From Bactrocera neohumeralis (taxonomy: Eukaryota; Arthropoda; Insecta; Diptera; Tephritidae): DNA of 64,000 bases. The stretch is taken from NCBI RefSeq assembly GCF_024586455.1, contig NC_065920.1, positions 10,440,144-10,504,143 of the forward strand, written 5' to 3'. The notes under the pieces were generated by a model. It was not told the origin of the DNA. It searched no databases and saw nothing but the letters and a program-made list of their open reading frames with translations. Shown piece by piece: positions 11,648 to 22,379 of this stretch. The number at the start of each line of letters is the position of its first letter. Position 1 is the stretch's first letter. A program made the position numbers and the translations under genes.

Positions 11648-14600
11648 TTAGTTCGTCTTGGGTTTGGTGCGCTGGACCAACATTTTAGATATATTCTTAT
11701 AGGGCACTTCGAAAAATAAAGCGAAAGTTGTGCACAGCGCGTACAGTACCACGCAAATGCCAATGTATTCGATTACCTAAAAATATAAGAAATATATGCA
11801 CGTTAAAAATAAAAAAAAAGATTAAACAAAGCCAACTGGAACTCACTAAACTATATGGACTGGCATAGCGACCAATATTATTGAAGCTAACCAGTAGAGC
11901 CATAGGTAGAGGATTTAAGAGGAACATCGCATAAGTAATTTGGTTGAACTTCTTGAAGAATGGATTCTCCAACAAGCCAAAGAACCACTTCACACTACCC
12001 GCCGCATTTGCGAATATCAAAAGACAAACACTCGACGAAAATATCACACGTTGAACGACCAACAATGCCACATAGGAAACCACTGAATAACCTTCGGAGA
12101 CTTTGGCGAAATTGACAGTAAAGAAGCCAATCATCGCCAAATAGCCGAGAAACTCTTGTAGAGACTGATTTTGAAAGAAGTTCGCATACAGTTGCTTTTG
12201 TTGGTTTTGTACGAAAAACCAGCCAGCCACGCCGCCAATTACGTAGGCCAACACACGTGACAGCGGATTCATATAGAGTTCGGTGAATAGCACCGATGTG
12301 GTCTCAAAGGAAAACTTATAATTCAAAGTGATGGCGGTATGGATGGTGTAGACCAAATTTGCTAATACAGTGGCGAGAGTGAGAGCTTTGCCGGTTTTTG
12401 GGTGTCTAGAAGAAAGATTTTCAATTAGATATATTTCAATTAAAAGTACAAATATATTGCCTATATGCACTTACTTTGTATAGATGAACAGTAGAATTAT
12501 ACTGAAGATATAAAATTGCATATCACATGCTGATGACCAGGACCAAAACACGCACATATCTTCGTGATTGAAGAGATTTTGTATGAAGAGCACACTGCGC
12601 CACCAATACAACTCGCAGTTGGCGTATAATTTGTGGCTAAAGTGGAAAACCGATGTATCGTCCATAAAAAGCGCTCCGGCATCAGCCATGCAGATAACAA
12701 GGAAGTACAAAGGACCCAGTCTGTTTGAAGTGGAGTACAAAAACGAAACAAATAAAGATGTTTTTTCTTACTTTATACTTGTATGTTTTCGAACAGTTAT
12801 GCCCAAGCCTTAAGCTAACAAGTCGGTTTTCACTTCGTTCACATTTCTGTCATCAACAAAGTTGTAAACTGCTGTCTGGCGAATTATCAAGGCAGCGTGC
12901 TTATTTATACCCAGAATTGTAATATTGTCTGTGGGCATAACTCTTTCAGAATTCTTAACGTTGCTAGTCAGCACTTACCTTATCACACGATGCATTATGT
13001 ACATAAATACCGCTTTCGTATTCTTCATTACACCATTGCTTCGTATGATCTCAATAGTTTTGGTGTCTCGGAAAAAGTGGTATATTTGCAGGAAGCCACT
13101 GTAAAAACATTTTAAAATTTATTGTATTTAACATTATTGTAAAAGGCGATCCATTTCGAGCTTCCCTACTTTTTTAATGAAAAACTCAAAAACTTCAAAT
13201 TGAATGAGTAATGTGTATTATTAATCGAAGGAACATTTTTTGGGAATAATTTTTTGAAGCTTATCTCTTTCAAATGTTGGTTGTGGCTATGTGTTAGACA
13301 GTTCGTCCAATGAGTCACTGAAAATTGGAGTGACTCATTCGAGCGTTTCGTGTGTTAGCGAATGACACGCGTGAGGGCTTGCTCCAATGCCTGAATAGAA
13401 GCGATATTGTCCGCATAGATTTTAGACTTTACATATTCCCACAAGAAAAAGTGTGATATCGCATGATCTTGGTGGCCAATCGACCGAGCTAACACGTGAA
13501 ATAATTAAGTCACCGAAGTGTTCTCTCAATAAAACCATTGATTGATGCGATGTGTGGTAAATGGCGCCTTCTTGTTGAAACCAAATGTCGCCGAGATCAC
13601 GAGCTTCAATTTCAAGCATCAAATGGTCGGTTATCATGGTGCGATAATGGTCGCCATTGACGGTTACGTTCTCGCCGGCATCATTTTTGAAATATGGACC
13701 GATGATTCCACAGATCCACCAATCACACCAGTTCGTTATTTTTTCTGGTTAAAATAGCAGCTCTTGAGTCTCTTCAGGTTGTCATTTGTCCCAAATGCAA
13801 AAAAAAAAAAATTTTGTTTATGTACCCGTTGAGCCGGAAATAGGCCTTATCATTTATTCCTTTTTGGAATTTTTAAAAGGCGAAGCGAAGAGAAGGTGGA
13901 GTGGCTTCAGTTCATACACAAAGTATATTTTCGTAAAATGCGTCAAATCCTTCCATACGTCAGTCCGAGTTACTGTGAACGACGTCAACTAAATTCAGTA
14001 CTGGAATACTGTAATAACTGTTTGAATGAGTTAAAACTTGTAGAGAGCCTATTTAAAGAAAAAGAACAGAAAGTCTTTGGATGTGAAATATCCATATAAC
14101 AGCTCTGTATTCTGCTTGTGCACAGACAGAGCGAGCTTTCTTTTGGACTCAGAAATAAACTACCCAATTGCTCCAACCAAAGGTTTTTTGACAAAAAAAA
14201 ACACGAATAGTTAACTCGGTGAAATTAGAAATATACTCTCAAGAATGCTGGTTAATTTAGAATTAGGGCTAGAAGAAGAATGATTTGGTTAGCGCTAGAA
14301 ACTTGCGAAATATCTTTCAGTCCGAGGTTTTTAAGTTAACTTCAGTTTTGCTTTTGAGGACTCAAATCTACTTTTTATGTATTTTCTGTACTCTGGGTTT
14401 CTGTCTATGCTGTCCAAGTGAGTAGACATTAAAAAATTTAAAAAAATTACATAAAAATTATTAATACCGGAGAAATATGGTGCTGCTACCTCAGATCATC
14501 TCAAAGATATCAAAATATAATCGCTCTTACCTTATTGTAAAAAACAGATCCACAAAAACGTCCAAATTTCCAAAACTACTTGTTAATTTGTAATGCACGG

Positions 14601-16921
14601 ATTTATTACTTGATCCCAGATAACTGCCGCACAGTATATGGTATAATATTACGCCCATCGCACCATAAAACCGTAAACCATTCACCGCCGGAAAAGCGTC
14701 TGTGCCACCACTTGTGCCCGTTGGGTATAGCAATTCCCAGTTGTTTTGAACATCAAAGCATTCAATAAATCCATTACATGTCGATTTTGTTTTCGTTTGA
14801 ATTTTTGCAACTAAATGATCGTTCGTAGACTTCGTGCCATTTGCAACCACCTCAATCGTTTCGCTATTGCGTTTCGTACGTTGCCACGACGCCATAAATG
14901 TCAGCAGCAGAGTCAGTAACCAGCAGCCGATAAAAATCAGCAACGAAGGTCTTGAATAGAAGCCAGCACGTAATTTCAAATCCTTTACGCCTTCAACACG
15001 CATGCGCATATCATAAACATCATTCGACACAAATAGATCATCCTCCACATAGGCGGCCATCAGTTGAGCGATCTCGGCTACTGAACAAGCGCTTGGCAAG
15101 CACAGACCGATACTTATGCGCGGTTCATAAAAGATATATACTGGATCCATTTGCCATGTGGAATTGTGCCACAAATTGACGACACGGTAGTCCGTAGGAA
15201 ATGGCGCCGTATCTGTCAATATTTTCGGATTCATTTTGTGTGGTACATGTGTGGATAGTTTGAGATTGACGGGTGTTTTAACTGCATTACAGGTGTCACG
15301 ACTGCCCACCCAGATGCCGTTGCCCATTGTGAATCCAGGCTCTCGAACGCCAGATGCATCGTACACTATGTAGAAGAGGAGGAAAATAGAAGTGTGGAAG
15401 AGAGTTAGTTAATAAATATAATTAAACTAGGTACATATACGAGCAGTATTGTTTCGGTTATAATGATTACTTTTAAAAAATTATAGAGCACTTATTAGTA
15501 TGGTTGTTGTATACTAGTATCTTCTAGCATCTATCAATTAATGAACTAGCAAGGAATACTAAAAGGAATTACCGAAATTTAGCTATGAAAATTTGTGGGT
15601 TAGCTCTGTCACGAGAGTTGTTAAAGAAAATATTCCTTACTCTGGGGTTTCATGGGTTTGCGGCTTTCAAAAAATTTACTTTTTTATTGTCTAATTTAAT
15701 TCTATAACACCTCTAGAATATTGTCATAAATTTTCAAGTTGATCCGAGTAATAGTTTCGGAGATACAGCCTTGAGAAATTGTGCGCTAGGCTAAGTGCGC
15801 CGTCTTTAAACGCGTTTTTCTCGACACTGTGTTTTTGAAGTCGGTTGCCAAGAAATCTCTAGACCTACTTAACCGATTTTCCTGAAATTTTACACAGGTC
15901 TTTGAGATACAATTCTTAAAGACTTGGGCGAAGGATTTTTTTCGATTACAGCTATTGGAAAAAAATATTATCCCGAAATTTTCACTGAAATTAAAATTTT
16001 TTCGTAAATATCTGCTAAAAATACGATTTTCAGTTTTTTTTTCCTTAATCCAGGTGCTGAGTTAAGTTTGTAACTAAAACACGTATTTTTTCACTTTTGA
16101 TGATCCTGTATGGAGTTATCCTGCCAACGCGAAAAGGCATCGCAATTAAAGTTTAAAATATTTTTATCCAAAATTTCGGAATTTCTTTCATTTTTTATAT
16201 GAGATTGTTGAATAAAAGCTGTTTCTTACCCGAGGAAGCCAATGTAATCCTTTAAGATTTCGAAGGATTGTTGCTATAAAATTCTGCATTTATTACAAGT
16301 TTTTTTTTAATATAAAAAGATGTTACTTTACATTATATTCGAACTGATAACCGATCTAAGCATAATAAAAATTTAGTTGAGACCCAACAAAACCCACATT
16401 GTTGTCATGAAAGCTTAGTGAAAAGATTCATTTTTCTTACGAGTAAGCATCTACAGCTTCTTTATAATTTTTAAATTTTTTGAGGTGATCGCAAGTATTT
16501 CTATCTTGTCCATTTTGCTAACATTCTACAAAAGGCTCGTCAAACTATTGTTAAATTCAAGAAAAGTAAGACTACAAAAGCTTTTAAAAAGCTAATGAAT
16601 TTTTATCCCACAATTATTTATATGGTTCCATTGAGATGATATACCCTAACCTACCTCAACGATGGTGAAAGAAAGGAAGCACTTACTCTTCATAGCCCAA
16701 GGTTGTTGCATTAGCATAGCCTTTTGTACTTCCTGCAGTTGTGTATAACAGTTTTGGCTCACCATATCCGGACGACTGATCACTGTTAAGCCGAAGAGTA
16801 TTGACGTACGCTGCATTAGTTGGTATTGGTCGCTATTGGGACTCACTATTTCCGCTGTACTAACTACGCAACAAAGTAGTGTGAATAGCACTAGCACTTG
16901 ATAAAGCTTCACTTTTAACAT
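11648..16921 (-). CDS. NRF-6-like membrane acyltransferase, tandem copy B (six exons, 707 aa)
   Basis: Duplicate of copy A with the same domain plan: signal peptide (LYQVLVLFTLLCCVV), NRF domain with GLCLPSACS, first membrane helix, then the acyltransferase-3 domain with many helices. Exons, minus strand: 16921-16687, 15365-14531, 13098-12979, 12720-12475, 12405-11847, 11776-11648. Exon lengths equal those of A except exon 2, which is 12 bp shorter. That difference lies in the Asn/Thr/Lys-rich loop before FPAVNGLRF. All junctions are GT-AG and phases agree to the TAA. In exon 5 I count about 33 differences in 186 residues from A, mostly conservative. The conserved His is kept (LYHIL). Intron 2 is 1432 bp against 209 bp in A because a transposase fragment sits in it. 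No disabling change was seen. The substrate is unknown. Confidence 0.92.
13150..13860 (-). pseudogene. DDE transposase relic (FQQDGA/WPPRS type) inside intron 2 of gene B
   Basis: Minus-strand relic reading, across frame breaks, NDKAYFRLNGYINK, QPEETQEL, GIIGPYF, NDAGENVTVNGDHYRTMITD, DLGDIWFQQEGAIYHTSHQS and DWPPRSCDIT. Then come YVKS, YADN and a decayed C-terminus. The order matches the family. The middle catalytic motif reads FQQEGA where the family has FQQDGA, so the Asp is a Glu (GAA at about 13579-13581). Intron 2 of copy A lacks this insert. A donor and acceptor remain intact on either side, so the gene should splice it out. Confidence 0.8.
13861..14530. other. remaining part of intron 2 of gene B
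   Basis: This contains small open frames on both strands but no recognisable product. The first part may be the decayed N-terminal half of the transposase relic. The donor GTAAGA of intron 2 lies at 14530-14525 on the minus strand. Confidence 0.4.
15645..15790 (+). repeat. dispersed repeat in intron 1 of gene B, inverted copy at 41240-41393
   Basis: The stretch starting at GGGTTTCATGGGTTTGCGG and running through CACCTCTAGAATATTGTC to TTTCGGAG matches the reverse strand of 41240-41393. That strand reads CATGGGTTTACGGGTTTCAA and then CCTCTAGAATATCGTCC. Both copies are non-coding and diverged. The repeat probably extends further right, but I could not follow it. Confidence 0.6.
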
Positions 16922-17680
16922 GTTGACTATTTTATTTTTTGTTAATTTATTTTAATTAATTCAGAGATATTTCTAATTCAATTATATAATTTTTGCTTAG
17001 AACAAGTTGAAAAGTCCTTTCGAAACTGCTTTTTTATAACCTCACTTATACTTGTTGCTTCTCGAATTATAAGTTATTCACAAAGTCTCGCTAATTGTCA
17101 CACACTTGCCGAGCTTTCCGAATGCAGGCGATTTTATTTGAGGTTTAAAACGACTTTCGTTTAGTATTTCGACGTTTTTTTTTTATTTAGTTTTGAAATT
17201 TTTATTAAAATTGGTACGCAAATTCACACGTTTTCTAAATATTTTTAAATATATTTATTCGCTTTTTTTACAATTTCACTTTCTATCCCGTTGTAACAGT
17301 TTACTCAGCGCCCAGTATCCTTTGCTTCCTTTTGCTAATTCTCCACTCACTCTCACTTCGAAAATTTGTAGCCGTTCGTTTTCGTTTCTATTTCGCTTCC
17401 TGCTTAACGCGATAGAAATCTGAGCGCCTAAACGCGGTACGCCGCGAACTGTCACTAAAAATTCTTAAACGCTTATATTTATTAAATTAAAGTGCAATAT
17501 ATAGTATTACAACACATACATATAAAATTAATTATGCGCGACATTTGTAGTTAACTCAAACGATTGCGCAAATTGTGCGGTTGATAGGCGCATGCGGCAC
17601 GCTACCGGGCTGTTTGTTTACTATTTGAGAACAAATATGTATATACGATTCGGCTATTTAGAATACGAGTGACTAAAAAA
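16922..17680 (-). promoter_or_regulatory. 5' flank / promoter region of gene B
   Basis: Parallel to 7736-8430 upstream of gene A, with the same ordered blocks (TGTTGACTATTTTAT, CGTTTTCGTTTCTATTTC, TTAATTATGCGCG, GCATGCGGCACGCTACCGGG). Similarity ends near 17680. Between the first blocks the two flanks have diverged and carry small insertions, so the shared blocks stand out as candidate control elements. Confidence 0.55.
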
Positions 17681-18143
17681 GTGTTGTTAACCCTTGACTT
17701 CCCACGTTTTTCGCATAAAAAATGTATTTCTGTGTATTTCTATGTATTTTATTGTATATGTATGCGAGTAGTGAAAAGTGAGGAATTTGGAAAAAATTAA
17801 TTTTTTATTTTAAAATCGATTTTCTCAGAAGACGATCATGAACAATATAGATTTTTATTTTAATAGTACTATTAAATTAGAAACCGGCCATCACCAGAAC
17901 GTAGTTCGTATTTGTATTATAAAGTAGCTTATCGTAAAAGCCCTTCAGAGTCTCCTTAACGCCAACACATACTAAAATTGTTTTCATTCGCTTCGCTAGG
18001 CGCCCTTAGCATTCAGTAAATAATGCACAGATTTCATTTACATAGTTATGTACAGTGTTTATTAGTGAAAGTGACGATGAATATACTACAAAGTAATTCA
18101 ATAACTTAGCTGATTATAAGTAATGTAAAGAAAACCTTTTTAC
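17681..18143. other. no feature seen
   Basis: AT-rich spacer to the right of the duplicated block. Confidence 0.4.
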
Positions 18144-18441
18144 TAGGTTAGGTAAGGTTAAACTGGTTGGCCAAAAAGCCGTCCATAGACCAGTTTGGTC
18201 TTTTGCGATACCAGATGGAGTTCAGTTTCTAAGTCCAAGAAAAGTAGTCATCGTTTAGTATACCTGCGCACCCCAGATGCTTACAGCGTAGTCTGGCTAA
18301 TGTGAGACAAGTGCACAAGAGATGCTCCATTGTTTCCCAGGTGTCCTGTTCTCGGCATTTCCTGCAGTCTTCTCGATCTGTCAGCCGCATCTTATGGGCG
18401 TGTGTCACCACCAGACAGTGACCAGTTAGTATTCCCATCAT
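18144..18441 (-). pseudogene. LINE 3' end (zinc-knuckle C-terminus and TTAACCTAACC tail)
   Basis: The minus strand encodes ILTGHCLVVTHAHKM, then LTDREDCRKCREQDTWETM and HLLCTCLTLARLR. This is the Cys-Cys-His-Cys cluster at the end of a LINE polyprotein after the RNase H region. It is followed by a frame-shifted stretch close to the one at 27650-27915. The element ends in a tail that reads TAGGTTAGGTAAGGTTA on the plus strand. Only the last 300 bp survive (5' truncation). Confidence 0.75.
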
Positions 18442-18623
18442 GCTCCTACAGTCTCTTCTATCAAGTACGCTTTTTTACTAATAATTTTTGAATTTTTTAT
18501 TACGGAGATTGCACAGATAAAACCTTTTGAACTGATGATCTCATCAGAAACACGGTGAGGTTCAGAGAGGAGACTATAGAGTGAGGTGATTTTAGCCCCT
18601 GTGGTATCACAACGGGCTCCATA

Positions 18624-19256
18624 AACAGGACTTAAAAAAAGGAGAACAAATGGTTTTTTCGGCAAAATCAATTTATTTTATTCAAAATAGTCTTCTTCTG
18701 CTTCAATACAGCTTTTTGCACGGTCCAAAAGCATGTCGAACGAGTGTTTTAGCTCGTTGGCCGGTATGGCCGCCAGTATGCCGGTGCAAGCCTTTTGAAT
18801 GGCCTCTACGTCTGCATAAGGCTTTCCTTTCATGGGCAAATGCATTTTTCCGAAAAAGAAAAAGTCGCACGGTGCCATATCAGGTGAATACGGGGAGTGG
18901 TTAATGGTTAAAATGTGATTTTTGGTCAAATAATCGGTATAAGCGTCGATCGATTCTGAGCAATTTTTGGTCGTCAGTCAAATTCTGTGGAACAAACCGT
19001 GTACACACCTCTCGTAAGCCCAAATGTTCGGTCAAAATGCGATAAATCGTGTTTTGAAGATGTTCAATTCCATTTCCATGAATGTCAATGATGATTTCGG
19101 CTGATTTTTGATGAATTCACGCACAGTTTCGATGGAATTTCCGGTGATCATGAAATAACATGAAATTCTCACTGGACAATCTATAAAGATAGCAGATTAT
19201 AACGCACCAGGGGACGCTAGATTCAAAAAGTCATGTTCACTTTGGAACGCACCTTG
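18624..19256 (-). mobile_element. internally deleted mariner
   Basis: The right end on the minus strand reads ACAAGGTGCGTTCCAAAGTG, beside a TA at 19257-19258. The left end (about 18626) reads CAGGACTTAAAAAAAGGAG. The minus strand holds pieces of the DNA-binding half (SIETVREFIKNQPKSSLTFM and RFVPQ). It then jumps straight to TKNHILTINHSPYSPDMAPC, which contains the third catalytic Asp, and to a C-terminus ending CIEAEEDYFE. The region with the first two catalytic Asp residues is missing. The C-terminal 83 codons are still open, which suggests a fairly young element. It resembles the one at 59176-60108. Confidence 0.75.
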
Positions 19257-19479
19257 TAAGTGCGTTCAGACAGCCACTCCACCACTAACAGAAATCATAG
19301 AAACTAGAATAACCTTCAGAAATAAAAAAGTATCCATAGACTTGAACAAAACCTTGATTTTGAGCAGTCAATGGCATGGCAAATATGCAAATATGGACAA
19401 TAATTTATGCCAAATATCTGGAAAACATTTTTTCAAGTAAAATAGTCTTTCCTACAAGGACTTGATTTGGATCTGTCAG

Positions 19480-19700
19480 TTGGTATGGCATCTATATCTT
19501 ATAGTGCTCCAACATCGGCAGTTCCGACAACTGAGCATCTTATTTGAAATTGATATCTCGAAAATAAACTGACGGTCATGTCTATATCAACTCAGCTCAT
19601 CATGCTGATCATTTATGTATATGTACATATATACAGAGTCTTCAACGTTTCCTTCTCAGTATTACAATTTCGTGGGAACCTTAGTATACCTTGGTCAGTG
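19480..19700 (-). repeat. interspersed repeat 'TATACCCTGAACAG', decayed minus-strand copy
   Basis: Read on the minus strand, this gives TATACACTGACCAAGGTATA, then blocks recalling the GAAGGAAACGT, ATCATTTATGT/GAGCTGAGT and TCCGACAT-type parts of the repeat in the right order. It is diverged. Placement rests on block order rather than long identity. Confidence 0.55.
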
Positions 19701-20479
19701 TATAAAAATATCAAATTATAGCCTTAAATGCAGTTGTGCTGCATTTCGCACTTTAATTTGTGCTAAGCTTAAAGTTTACGGGATCAAGTCATTATGGCTT
19801 GTTACGAAGATCGCGGTCCTTAATTGTTCACATAAATTATTGCCGAGCTTAATAGTAATGGCACGCGCATAGAATAACAAATGCCTTATTAGTTTAACTG
19901 AATTACTAACTGCTCGCGCTTAAATGCAGCGACAGTTAAGAACCAGTTATGTGACGCATATCATAATATGTTCATATTGGAAAAAATACCTAAATCTGGT
20001 AAATACATATTAGCGCGCAATTGCAGTGTAAATTAATTGTAAATTCAAAACTAGAGCCGGTGGCGTCTAATGCACTTATTTATTTTAATATTATTGTAAT
20101 TTGTCTGACAGTATTTGCTTTCAGTAGCGCTTTGAGTAGCTCATGAAATATGCCGGCAATTATCACCTTGTATGCGCGCAATTAAACTGTCTCGTTTAAA
20201 AAGCCATTATGTTGTTGTTGTTTTTTTGTTTATTTTTACAGTAGTATTTATTACAATGTAAATCAGAAAATGGTATTAAAAAATATATTAAGAGAAGAAG
20301 AGAGATCCCCAATGTTTACGAAAGAGTTGGCGAAATCTCAGCACAAACTTTTTACTTTTTTTTTTAGGCTTAGACTAGTTCTGAGATACTGAAAAAATTG
20401 AGAAAAATGGTAAACCCCGTTATACAACAACATTTTAGTTATAGTGTAAAAAAATATTTTATATCAAACAAAATACAAT
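19701..20479. other. no feature seen
   Basis: AT-rich sequence with short open frames only. Confidence 0.4.
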
Positions 20480-20603
20480 AAAATATAGCAGCCACATAGA
20501 CTGAAAAAATCAAAATCAAGTTTTTGTATGAAAACCTTTTTTATTTGACAAATTACCTTCATGAAATGTTTTTAAGACTTATGGTTTTAAATGAGGGCAT
20601 AAT

Positions 20604-20837
20604 AGTATATTGTCACCTAAAATGCAAAACAACCTATCATCAAATAAAAAATTGAAAATCCTTGTCAGATAACCAATACATAACCATTTTATAACCACTA
20701 TATAACCATTTTATAACCAAAACTCCAAAACTCAAATTTGTTTCAATATTAGTGGTTGATATTATATCGTTTTTTTCGCCTGAAGACTATTGAAAAGTGA
20801 TGTTACGTTATTTTGCATTTTAGGTGACGATATACTT
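20604..20837. mobile_element. small element with terminal inverted repeats (about 234 bp)
   Basis: The left end reads AGTATATTGTCACCTAAAAT and continues GCAAAACAACCTATCATCA. The opposite strand from 20836 reads AGTATATCGTCACCTAAAAT and continues GCAAAATAACGTAACATCA. The inverted repeats are therefore nearly 40 bases long with few mismatches. The interior holds three to four copies of TATAACCATT-like units (20684-20722). There is no coding capacity. It borders the transposase relic at 20840-21260 and may have inserted into it. Confidence 0.75.
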
Positions 20838-20839
20838 CA

Positions 20840-21260
20840 TCCTACAAATACTATTTCTCAAAAATGAAGCCGACCATAAAGTTAGAGTCAATGCTGAACA
20901 ATATAAAGCCGTGATTAATGATTTTCGTGCGCCTGAATTGGAGGATATTGATGTGGACGATCCTTCGTCCAACAAGATGGCGCTATATGCCTTATAGCCA
21001 AGAAGAAATCATTTTATTGAACCAAACATTTTATGTGCGCAGAATCTCTCGTCTTGGGCCTGTGACGTGGCCTGAAGCATCTTGTGATTAAACACCGCTG
21101 GACTTTTTTTGTGGGTAATGTGAAACCGCTTGTCTACGCAAATAAACGATAGACGGCTCACACCTTTAAAGAGCACATTGGCCCTAATAGCTGCAAGAAG
21201 TGATCAAATATTGGTCATCTCGGTGGAATTTTTGACAAAAAATAGCTGTTTGTGATGAAA
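20840..21260 (+). pseudogene. DDE transposase relic (FQQDGA/WPPRS type), plus-strand copy
   Basis: Plus-strand reading frames give EADHKVRVNAEQYKAVINDF and then ELEDIDVDDPSSNKM. The catalytic FQQDGA block is degraded. Across several frame shifts follow RISRLGPVTWP, CDLTPL and a C-terminal part with YWSSRWNF. The order agrees with the family. It is a dead copy and a third member with 8900-9240 and 13150-13860, but from a different subfamily. Confidence 0.7.
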
Positions 21261-21269
21261 ACTTTTGAA

Positions 21270-22379
21270 CTCAAATTCGTAATCAGAACACTACAAATAC
21301 CCCACAAACCTCTTTGGACAACAGTCACAAATTTTTCCTCTAAAGTTCAGGTTGTGATTTTCATACTAGCATCGTAGGCTCTCATAATCTGGTATTATGA
21401 GTATCATAATGCCATTTTTACAGAGTAATTAGAGCTAGCCAATTACTTACAACTAGCGTACTGTCAGTGACAATGTAGACTTACTGCGCCCAATGACAAC
21501 TAAACGATTTCCTTCTTAGTAAGCGAACCTTTATGCTGGTCTACGCCATTGTGAGTGATCGGCTTAATTGAATAAATATCGTTTATTGCTGCTAACTACT
21601 TTTAATTATAATATTTAATTGATAATGGAGTTTATTGTTGCTAATACGCATAGTAAATTACTAATCTTTATATAAAAAAGTTATCTGTATTTGCATATTT
21701 GCATACTCATAAGACGCCTGCGTGCAGAGCTTGTCGTTGATAGCAAATATACTTATGTATTTTATATTTCCAAATGGAAATCTTTTAGACGCATAATGTT
21801 TATATGCGGAATATTTTTACTAAATGCAAGAATATGCCAAAAGAACTGCAATTGGCAAAGTTGGCACTTATACTTTCAGTTTACTAACTCTTTGCTTCCA
21901 TGGATTAGACCCGCAAGTGCATATGTACTTATATAAGTTGACACAAAACTATATATGTATGTATGTACGTGAACTTTGCTTTGTTTTTGTGTTTCTTTTT
22001 CATTTTCACTTTCATTCATGTGCTCATTTTCGCTTCAGCACAATTGTCAACGGATCTGCTTTGCTTGATTCATAAATCAATGCGACATGATTGACGTTTC
22101 AATACGAGATTGATGCTCATTCTTCTTCCTTTTGCCATTCGTAATTTGATTTTTCATTTCGTGCGCTTTTGTTCTAGCTTGAACATGGTATGTGTTAGCT
22201 CGATATACTTCTTTATACCTAGTTCGAAGATGAAGCTCTGGGATTTGCTTCGTCTAGTACGAGAAGCATTAAAGAAATTGAATGCTTTAAATATCACTGC
22301 TGTAAAAATTGCGAAATCTATGTATATTCATAGTAATTAATTCAATTGGGTTTCTTTAACAAAAGTCTGTTTGGTAATC
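21270..22379. other. no gene seen
   Basis: AT-rich, with scattered open frames up to 83 codons that show no family resemblance and overlap each other. Confidence 0.4.

Noticed and set aside
18650..18929. 83-codon minus-strand frame as a host gene derived from mariner
   Set aside because: It is only the C-terminal third of a transposase between mariner ends; there is no sign of a start, promoter or conserved role.
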